NCBI GenBank assembly: GCA_049889655.1
Contig: JBMHCY010000026.1
Span: 1-19,248 of the forward strand
Direction of reading: 5' to 3'
Origin: UBA1172 sp049889655
GTDB taxonomy: Bacteria; Pseudomonadota; Alphaproteobacteria; Puniceispirillales; UBA1172
Length of the DNA: 19,248 nucleotides
A program made the translations under genes and the position numbers. The notes below the pieces were generated by a model, which did not search any database, was not told the DNA's origin, and saw nothing but the letters and a program-made list of their open reading frames with translations. Each line of letters begins with the position of its first letter. The first letter of the stretch is position 1. Shown here piece by piece: positions 7,753 through 14,600 of this stretch.

Positions 7753-8517
7753 TCAAAACCGTTCCATCCAGCCCAGACTGGCCGCCGTATCGCCCTCTTC
7801 AGGGGTGTATTCCGCCCCCAGCGGGGCCGTGTATCCGAGCTGTGCAAGATGGGCGAAAACCGCAGCGTAATCCACCTCCCCCTGATCCGGCCTGCCGCGA
7901 TCCGGCACCCCGGCAAACTGGATATGGCCGATCATATCCCGATGCCGGTCAAGATGCGGGATCACATCACCTTCGATACGGGCAACGTGATAGCAATCAA
8001 ACATGAGTTTCAGGTTATCGGCCCCGACGGCTGTGATGATGGCAGCAGCCTGATCACAGCTGCGGAGAAAATAGCCTGGAGCATCCCACGGGTTGAGCGG
8101 CTCGATGATAATCATCAGCCCCATGGCCGCCGCCTTTGCCGCCGCATCACGGAGATTATCGATAAAGACAGCCTCAGCTTGCGGGCCTTCGGCCACCCCT
8201 GCCATAATATGCACCGCTCGCGCCCCAAGCACCGATGCCCATTCAAGAGCTTCATCGACAGCGATACACGCCTCATCTTGGCGGCCGGGAAGCGCCGCAA
8301 GACCGTTTTCCCCGGCATCGACACGGCCACGCCGGGTGTTGAGGCTAATGAGGGGCAGGCCGGTTTCATCGAGGGCCTGGCGGATCGCCTCGCGGTCTTC
8401 ATCAAAAGGCCAGTGGCATTCCACCGCATCGAAACCCGCGGCCGCCGCTAGCCGGATTGCCTGCGGCAGGGGCTGTTCACGCCAGAGAAAACCAAGATTG
8501 GCAGAAAAGGCTGTCAT
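7753..8517 (-). CDS. hyi: Hydroxypyruvate isomerase-like TIM-barrel enzyme
   Basis: The 254-residue protein is a xylose-isomerase-like TIM barrel of the Hyi/OtnI group, which interconverts hydroxypyruvate and tartronate semialdehyde (Hyi) or related keto acids. Group hallmarks are FSANLGFLW at 4-12, VECHWPF at 32-38, SLNTRRG at 58-64 and the LPGRQ motif at 76-80. Metal and catalytic acids fall where expected: Glu139 (IIEPLN), Asp174 (MFDCYH), Gln200 (GHIQFA) and Glu236 (GAEYTP), which from memory match the E. coli Hyi ligands with a constant offset of four. The protein is cytoplasmic. It sits between the arginase-family gene (20-base gap) and the dioxygenase gene (62-base gap), so it likely handles a three-carbon hydroxy-keto acid or semialdehyde from that pathway. 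No glyoxylate carboligase or tartronate semialdehyde reductase gene is in the window, so the exact reaction is open. No strong Shine-Dalgarno is seen. Confidence 0.85.
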   Translation of the reverse strand: MTAFSANLGFLWREQPLPQAIRLAAAAGFDAVECHWPFDEDREAIRQALDETGLPLISLNTRRGRVDAGENGLAALPGRQDEACIAVDEALEWASVLGARAVHIMAGVAEGPQAEAVFIDNLRDAAAKAAAMGLMIIIEPLNPWDAPGYFLRSCDQAAAIITAVGADNLKLMFDCYHVARIEGDVIPHLDRHRDMIGHIQFAGVPDRGRPDQGEVDYAAVFAHLAQLGYTAPLGAEYTPEEGDTAASLGWMERF

Positions 8518-8537
8518 GGTTGCTCAAAGGGGCTCGG

Positions 8538-9518
8538 TCAGCTGGATGCTCTGTTTTCGGCGATCATCGCGATCATTTCAAACATCACCGCCGCCGCAAC
8601 CATGGCGGTGATCTGGTTCGGGTGATCCTTGGTCGGCATCAGGCAGACAACATCACCACCGATGATATTCATCCCCCTGACGGCATGCAGAAGCCCCATC
8701 GCCTCATCGATGCTGAAGCCGCCAACACCCGGCTCGATATTGGCCACGGCCGGGGCCACTGTCGGGTCAAGGCAATCCAGATCAAAGGTGATATAGACCG
8801 GTCTTCCGGCCAGGGTTTCCTTGATCTGGGTGATCACATCCGCCGCCCCGCGCTGGCGGTATTCAGCCATGGTCACAACATTGTAGCCGTAATCATAAGA
8901 CGGCTGGAGCCAGTCGAAGGTGCGGGGGTGACCGCGCAGACCGATCTGCATCGAATGGCGGGGGTCGACACGGCCGTCATCGGCCAGATACGCCCCCCAA
9001 TGGGCCGCCGATTTCTTCGCCCCGAGAAAATGATCCACCTTGGTGAAGACATCGGTATGAGCATCGAGATGCAGGAAACAGACAGGTTCCCCCGCTGTCA
9101 GGTTGCCGCGGCCAAGGGCTTCGACGATCCCGCCGGTGATCGAATGGTCACCGCCGATGGAAACCGGCCGTGCCCCGGCCGCATCGATATCCCGATAGAA
9201 CGCGCTGATCCGCTCAATACAATCTTCGTTGTCATTGGCCTTCGGGAAAGGCACATCACCGGCATCGACAATCCTTGCACTGTTCCAGGGGTCAACCCCA
9301 AACTGGCCATGCACCCGCCGCTGCAATGCCGAGATATTCCGCACCGCCCGGGGGCCCAGATGCTGATCACGTTCGGTGGTGCCGTTGCCAGTGGAATGCG
9401 GCACACCGACAAGCGCGATATCCGCCCCTTCCACCGCTTCATGGGGGCAGCGGAACAGCGTTGGCACACCCCACCAGTAGAGGTTGTTCATCATGCTGGA
9501 ATCGTGTTCTTGTGCCAT
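8538..9518 (-). CDS. Arginase/agmatinase-family ureohydrolase with complete metal site
   Basis: The 326-residue protein carries all six ligands of the binuclear metal centre: His125 (GGDHS), Asp152, His154 and Asp156 (LDAHTD), and Asp246 and Asp248 (FDLDCLDP). Relatives cleave the guanidino group of agmatine, guanidinobutyrate, guanidinopropionate, arginine or guanidine, releasing urea. The length and the N-terminal YWWGVPTLFRCP segment, which agmatinases such as SpeB lack, suggest a guanidino-acid hydrolase subgroup; the substrate cannot be read from the sequence. It is the first gene of the leftward unit, with AGGAAA five bases before the ATG. Following genes encode an isomerase, a dioxygenase and an M81 peptidase, consistent with guanidino-compound catabolism. 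A second family member lies on the opposite strand at 10633-11622. Confidence 0.9.
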   Translation of the reverse strand: MAQEHDSSMMNNLYWWGVPTLFRCPHEAVEGADIALVGVPHSTGNGTTERDQHLGPRAVRNISALQRRVHGQFGVDPWNSARIVDAGDVPFPKANDNEDCIERISAFYRDIDAAGARPVSIGGDHSITGGIVEALGRGNLTAGEPVCFLHLDAHTDVFTKVDHFLGAKKSAAHWGAYLADDGRVDPRHSMQIGLRGHPRTFDWLQPSYDYGYNVVTMAEYRQRGAADVITQIKETLAGRPVYITFDLDCLDPTVAPAVANIEPGVGGFSIDEAMGLLHAVRGMNIIGGDVVCLMPTKDHPNQITAMVAAAVMFEMIAMIAENRASS

Positions 9519-9585
9519 GCGAATTTCCTTTCCTCAAACCTGCCCCGAAGGCTTCGGCCGGGGTGACCGCAATCTCCATCCTGCC

Positions 9586-9654
9586 GGTTGCCCGGGATTA
9601 AAGCGTATTCGTTTTGCAGGGGCTCTTCAAGATCGCTGAGACGGCCGGGCAACC
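9586..9654. repeat. Widely spaced 10-bp inverted repeat
   Basis: GGTTGCCCGG at 9586-9595 is the exact reverse complement of CCGGGCAACC at 9645-9654, with 49 bases between. In a divergent control region this could be two sites for one regulator, looping or cooperative, or the base of an RNA hairpin in either leader. Such a repeat by chance in 217 GC-rich bases is uncommon but not impossible. Confidence 0.4.
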
Positions 9655-9669
9655 TCGCCTATCTTTGAC

Positions 9670-9699
9670 TTGATTCCCTGTCGTCTTATCCACCATAGT
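9670..9699 (+). promoter_or_regulatory. Candidate sigma-70-type promoter for the tupA-like gene
   Basis: TTGATT (9670-9675), an 18-base spacer and CATAGT (9694-9699) each match four of six consensus positions and lie 37 bases before the ATG at 9736. An overlapping alternative is TTGACT (9665-9670) with TATCCA (9687-9692). Neither is strong. Confidence 0.3.
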
Positions 9700-9735
9700 C
9701 AGTACCATGTTGCGTTTGCCCCTCAAGGAAGATCA

Positions 9736-10587
9736 ATGATCAACTTTGCCTTTTCTGTTCGGATGATATTGTCGTGCCTGTTTGTTGCCGCTGTGCTGAC
9801 AGCCACCCTTTCGGGATGGCCTGCGGTGGCTCGCGCCGAGACACCCATTCTGGTGCAATCCACGACCTCAACCCAGAACTCCGGTCTCTACGGGCATCTG
9901 CTGCCACTCTATAAAGAGGCATCCGGCAGGGATGTCCGGGTTGTCGCCGTCGGTACCGGCCAGGCGATCAACAATGCCCGCAACTGTGACGGGGATGTGC
10001 TGCTTGTCCATTCGAAAGATGATGAAGAGGCCTTCGTGGCAGATGGATACGGGATTGAGCGGCATGACCTCATGTACAATGATTTTGTCCTCATTGGCCC
10101 CGCCGATGATCCGGCCGGGGTTCGCGGCAGCACGACGATCACAACTGCGCTGGAAGCCCTTGCCGGGGCCAAGGCGAAATTTGTCTCGCGGGGGGATGAC
10201 AGTGGCACCCACAAGGCCGAACGACGGTTCTGGAAGACCACCAGTTATGATCCCGCTGAGGCATCTGGCACCTGGTATATCGAAACCGGCCAGGGTATGG
10301 GCGGCACGCTTAACGTTGCCGTCCAGATCAAGGGCTATGTGATCTCGGACCGGTCGACATGGGTGGCGTTCAACAACAAGGCCGGGCACCGGATTGTCTT
10401 TGAAGGCGACCCGCGCATTTTCAACCAATACGGGCTGATCGTCATCAGCCCTGAAAAATGCCCTCAGGTGCGGCTGGAAGGCGCCCAACATTTCGCCGAC
10501 TGGCTGATTTCACCCGCAGGCCAGCAGGCGATCAACAGTTACACGGTCAGGGGGCAGCAGCTGTTTTTCGCCAATGCCGGCAAATAA
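9736..10587 (+). CDS. tupA: Tungstate-type ABC transporter substrate-binding protein (TupA-like), orphan
   Basis: The 283-residue protein starts with a Sec signal peptide (hydrophobic core about 10-26, cleavage expected after VARA at 31-34) and is therefore periplasmic. The mature N-terminus has STTSTQNSGL (42-51), corresponding to the TTTST-type oxyanion-binding motif of TupA. The following signatures GTGQAI, DVLLVHS, YGIERHDLMYNDFV, RGDDSGTHK and ETGQGMG are those of tungstate-binding proteins. Family members capture tungstate, and some bind molybdate, for a TupBC importer. No permease or ATPase gene is adjacent: the next gene, 45 bases downstream on the same strand, encodes an arginase-family protein. 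The binding protein may use components encoded elsewhere or bind another ligand. ATG 9736 was chosen because AAGGA ends 6 bases before it and because the signal peptide then has normal length; an upstream TTG at 9670 is in frame. Confidence 0.88.
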   Translation: MINFAFSVRMILSCLFVAAVLTATLSGWPAVARAETPILVQSTTSTQNSGLYGHLLPLYKEASGRDVRVVAVGTGQAINNARNCDGDVLLVHSKDDEEAFVADGYGIERHDLMYNDFVLIGPADDPAGVRGSTTITTALEALAGAKAKFVSRGDDSGTHKAERRFWKTTSYDPAEASGTWYIETGQGMGGTLNVAVQIKGYVISDRSTWVAFNNKAGHRIVFEGDPRIFNQYGLIVISPEKCPQVRLEGAQHFADWLISPAGQQAINSYTVRGQQLFFANAGK

Positions 10588-10618
10588 ATCCCCTGATGAC
10601 AAGACGGGACAATTTGAT

Positions 10619-10624
10619 AAGGAG
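10619..10624 (+). promoter_or_regulatory. Shine-Dalgarno site deciding the start at 10633
   Basis: AAGGAG lies 8 bases before ATG 10633 but only 2 before the in-frame ATG 10627, so the second ATG is better placed. Confidence 0.6.
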
Positions 10625-10632
10625 ACATGACC

Positions 10633-11622
10633 ATGGCCAGCACCATTCAGATGGGTGATCTTTTCGGCGGCGAGGGCGGCGAAACCTGGCTCAACCTGCC
10701 CGCTGCCACCGCCGAGACGCTCGACAGTATTGATATTGGCGTTGTCGGGATCGGCTCAGCGACCCCCTACCCTGTCGGCTCCTACTGCCATGAAGGCCCC
10801 GATGCGATCAGGGGAGCCCGATCATGGCCGACCATTCTCGAACAGCATGATTTTGATCTGGCCGGAACAACGCCATCAGCAGGGTTGCTGCCGGCAGGTG
10901 TCAGCGCGGCCGATTTCGGTAATCTCGATGTCAAGCCGGACCCGGCCCCGGCAGCCACCGCCCGCAACCGCGAGATGATCCGCACAGCCATTGCCGCCAT
11001 GCGCAACCGCGATACGGTTCCGTTTATCCTTGGCGGCGATGACAGCGTCCCGATCCCGGTTCTCGATGCCTATGCCGGGGAGACAGACGGGCCGATATCG
11101 ATTTTCCAGATCGACGCCCATATCGACTGGCGGGATGAAGTCAACGGCGAAAGTCTCGGGCTGTCGAGCAATATGCGCCGGGCCAGCGAAATGGATCATG
11201 TCGGCTCGATCGTTCAGGTTGCCGCCCGCGGGATCGGGTCCGCCCGGGGCAGCGATGTTCAGGATGCGCTCGATTACGGGGTGGCCTTCCACACCATGCG
11301 GATGCTGCGCGAACCGGGAGGCATTGAGGCCGCTGTTGCCAGCCTGCCCGAAGGCGTGCCTGTCTATATCGCGCTCGATGTCGACAGCCTTGATCCGGTG
11401 TTGATGCCGGCAGTGATCGGTGCTGCCCAGGGGGGTCTCGACTACTGGCAGATGATGGCACTGCTCGAAGGTGTGGCGAAGCGGGCACCGATCGTCGGGT
11501 TCAATATGGTTGAATTGATGCCTGACCGTGATGTCAACAGCCAGGGGGCGCTGATGGCCTCACGGCTGGGGATTTCCATGCTGGGGCTCATCGCCGCTCA
11601 GGTCGCGGCCAGCAAAGCCTGA
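10633..11622 (+). CDS. Arginase/agmatinase-family protein with GGDDS in place of GGDHS
   Basis: The 329-residue protein keeps the ureohydrolase layout: FILGGDDS (131-138), IDAHID (160-165) and LDVDSLDP (248-255). Five metal ligands are present (Asp161, His163, Asp165, Asp249, Asp251), but the first ligand, normally His, is Asp137. Asp can still bind a metal, so the centre may be altered rather than lost, and metal preference or substrate may differ from ordinary agmatinases. The N-terminal GSATPYPVGSYCHEGPDAIR region is that of the family (cap over the active site). It follows the TupA-like gene by 45 bases in the same direction and probably shares its promoter. Its stop codon (11620-11622) directly abuts the stop of the giant gene on the other strand. 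A small-molecule amidino hydrolase is the best guess; a non-urea-releasing or catalytically modified paralogue is the alternative. Confidence 0.87.
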   Translation: MASTIQMGDLFGGEGGETWLNLPAATAETLDSIDIGVVGIGSATPYPVGSYCHEGPDAIRGARSWPTILEQHDFDLAGTTPSAGLLPAGVSAADFGNLDVKPDPAPAATARNREMIRTAIAAMRNRDTVPFILGGDDSVPIPVLDAYAGETDGPISIFQIDAHIDWRDEVNGESLGLSSNMRRASEMDHVGSIVQVAARGIGSARGSDVQDALDYGVAFHTMRMLREPGGIEAAVASLPEGVPVYIALDVDSLDPVLMPAVIGAAQGGLDYWQMMALLEGVAKRAPIVGFNMVELMPDRDVNSQGALMASRLGISMLGLIAAQVAASKA

Positions 11623-14600
11623 TCAGCGCAGGGACGATACCGGCCCGATCCCGTCAACATCACCCGCCAGCGGATCAACGGGGAGCGTTTCCTCATCCAG
11701 TACCAGTGGCTGATCGATGGTGACAGGCAGTTGCTCGTCATCATTATTGTCACCCGGCAGATCGGTGATATCGACCGGCCTGATGAAATTGAAATCGAGG
11801 GTATTGATGACACCATAATCATTGCGATCGCGGACCTGGAAGATGCCGATCGTGCTGTCAGCCGCGTCAACACCTGATGGAATCGACTCCATGATCCGCT
11901 GATCAGCGAGCATCGCATCCCTGGCTTCGTTATTGCGGAAATAGAGGTTATCAACCTGATCGGTCAGATTGACCGTATCGACAAAGTTCATCAGCCCCAA
12001 CCCGGTCCGCGTTGACAGGGCAAACATATTGTTGAGCCGCTGTTCCGCGGTTTCCTTGGGCGTCCCCATGACATAGGGCATCCGGTAATAGGTGAGCAGC
12101 CCCGAGCAATCCACCGTCGGGTTGCTGAAGGTGAAAGTGAAATCAAGCACCGCATTGGCATCGGTCAGGTAGCTGGGCCCGCCGGTGCAACGGTAATCTT
12201 CGCTGCGTTCCGCCGGCAGCATGGCACCGCTGTTGAAATAGCCGGACTTGGTCGAAAGATCAGCAGCAGCCAGCCAGGAATCGGGCTCGAGGTCATTGTC
12301 ATCGAGGCGGCCAACCCGGGCATCAAAATCACCCAGCGTCAGGAACAGGTTATCCCTGATCCGGCCAAGCGGGATATTCATGGTCGATGTCAGCGGCGCA
12401 TTGATCGCTGCCGAATTGATCGAGAGTTCAGAGATGGTGATCCCGGCTTCAGCATCAATGCCAAGCATGGAGGCCACCGCACGGGCCCCTTCATTCTTGC
12501 CGCCGAGTTTCAGATCAAGGGCCTCGCTGCCGTTGTAATCAATATCGTCGAGATTGGCGTATTGATGAACATTGATCCGGATATCCCCGTTGCCGTTGAT
12601 CGTCAGGTCTCTCAGCGTGTCCCCGCCATCCTGCACCGAGGAGGCCAGAATGTTGATCGCACAGCCAGACTGGTTGTCGGTACAGTCGGCATCGCTGGTG
12701 GTGGTCAGGCCGGTGAGGGTGGCCGTGTCGCTGGCCATGACCTTGATTGTCCCGGCGCCCACATTGAGCGAGGCATTGTCTTCAAAGACGACATTCTGGT
12801 TGAGCAGGCCATCGGCATCGAGGATCACATCACCGCCCGCTGTCGTAATACGGGTTCCGCTTTCGATCGTCATGTTGTCCACCGATGATGCGGTGATATT
12901 GCCGCCGCCGGTGGACAGCGTCCCCGATACGTTCAGGTTGCTGCCGGCAATCAGATTGAGCATGGCCCCGTTGGTATCGATCCCGCCAACACCTTCAAGG
13001 GCCATGCTTTCGAAGGAACGGAAAGTGACATTGTCACCGCCGGTGCTGAAACTGCCGGTGGCGCGCAGATTCGAGCCGACCGCGACATCCAGCGGGCCGT
13101 TGACATCAGCCCCCGTCATCCGCAGCGACTGACCCAGCGGGCCAAACAACCAGGCACCATCGGTGCTGCTGACAACAACGAAGGACGAATTGTCATAATT
13201 CACCGAGGCCACGTCGAGTGCCTTGCCCTTCTTGACTGCAACACTGTCTGAATCACCGGGCTCCTCGCCGATGGAATTCACCGCGGTCAGGGTGACATTA
13301 TCACCCTTGATATCCATGATGCTGTCTTCCTGGGCATCGTAGATACCGCCGGGGCTGGTCAGCGCGATGGTTGTCGGCGAATAGATCTGGCTGACATTGA
13401 TATCGCCTGTTGCTTCCTCAAGCCAGATGCCGTTGGCGGCACGGGCCGTGATCTTGTAGGTGTCGGCAATTTCAGTAATGAACGGATTATCCGCTGTGCC
13501 GATCTGGCCAGCCCCGGATTCGATCACCGCATCCTGCGATGTCAGCACCGCCAGATCATCGGTCCGGACATTGAAGATATCACCATTGATCTTGAGCCGG
13601 ACTTCGCCCTCAGTTGTCAGGTTATCAAAGTTGAGGCTGCTCTCACCGCCGAGGAAGGCATAGCCCTGAGGTGCTTTGATGGTCACAACGGAATCAGCGC
13701 TGAGGGTTTCGATATCGACATCCTCACGCTGGGTCAGGGTGACAATATTGGTGATATTGTCATGGTCAACATCATCGGATTCCGCTGCCGCCAGTTTGAG
13801 CTTCGACGCATTATCGAGGTTGCCGTCAGAAATATCCTGAATGGTGAAGTTATCAACATCGGTGAAGGTCCCGATATTACCTTCGGTGATCGTCAGGGTG
13901 ATGTTGTCAGCCTTGATATTGGCGGTTTCGATAAAGGCCGTGGTGTCGGTGATTTCCTTGAACGCCTCGCTTGGCAGAGGGGCTTCAAGATAATCTTCAT
14001 TCCAGGCATAACCGGCACTGAATTCGTCAACCTCGGCAGTGGTGGCCGTGTAGGAATAATTGTCCGAATAGGTGGTTGTGCCGAACTTTTCATGGCCTTG
14101 CTGATAACGGGCCTGCTTGTCGCTCTCATAGGCGGCAATACGGTCGGCATCATTGTCGAGGGTGGCTTCTTCATCCTCGGAGGCGTCATAGGTGAAGTTT
14201 GGATCATACGGATCAGCCTCATAGCCATCATCGGTTGCGGTGACATTCCGCAGGTTCCAGTAATCGACATAAAGCTGGGTCATCGAATCCTGATAGGATT
14301 CGATCTGGGCATCCTTCTTCGTTTCAGCATTGTCGCCGGTCAGGCTGAGCTCATCCCAGAGTGCCAGCAACGCTGCCTGTGTCTGGGTATCATCGACCTG
14401 TTCGGCATTGCCATCGAGCAGGCTGCCGTTATCCACCGTCAGGTTGAGGTTACCGGCAATATCGATGGTCCCGACATAGAGATTGTTGGTTGTACCATCG
14501 GTGGTGATCTCGGTGACATCGAGATCGCCCTGGCGTGAATAAACCGACAGCGACCCGTTATCGAGGGTGTTGACCCTGATCGTGTTGCCACTGCTGTCGG

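Larger units (their letters stand above)
9519..9735. other. Divergent intergenic region between the arginase-family gene and the tupA-like gene
   Basis: These 217 bases are the largest gap in the window and must hold promoters for both directions. They contain a 10-bp inverted repeat with arms at 9586-9595 and 9645-9654, a 13-bp perfect palindrome (CCGAAGGCTTCGG, 9545-9557), and weak sigma-70-like boxes on both strands. On the minus strand TTGAAG, a 17-base spacer and TACGCT (within 9607-9635) could serve the arginase-family unit. I looked for guanidine and molybdenum-cofactor riboswitch hallmarks and saw none. Confidence 0.5.

Noticed and set aside
9545..9557. Perfect 13-bp palindrome CCGAAGGCTTCGG near the arginase-family start
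   Set aside because: A one-base centre cannot form an RNA hairpin, and GC-rich palindromes of this size arise easily in this base composition; kept only as a note in the intergenic entry.
8457..9566. 369-codon open frame on the plus strand
   Set aside because: It is antisense to the arginase-family gene, whose metal-binding motifs are complete; the plus frame has no motifs and a His/Arg-rich shadow composition.
9519..9735. Guanidine (ykkC-type) or molybdenum-cofactor riboswitch in the leaders of the arginase-family or tupA-like genes
   Set aside because: No ACGR-loop hairpin pair, ykkC core or recognisable Moco core was seen by eye; a covariance-model search would settle it.
11623..12400. 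C-terminal autotransporter barrel or RTX repeats in the giant protein
   Set aside because: The last 250 residues lack a run of amphipathic strands ending in an aromatic residue (the end is VSSLR), and no GGxGxD nonapeptides occur.
13762..14538. 258-codon Ile/Gly-rich open frame on the plus strand inside the adhesin gene
   Set aside because: It looks hydrophobic, but this follows from reading Asp/Asn-rich codons backwards; there is no start signal and the sense frame is clearly the real one.
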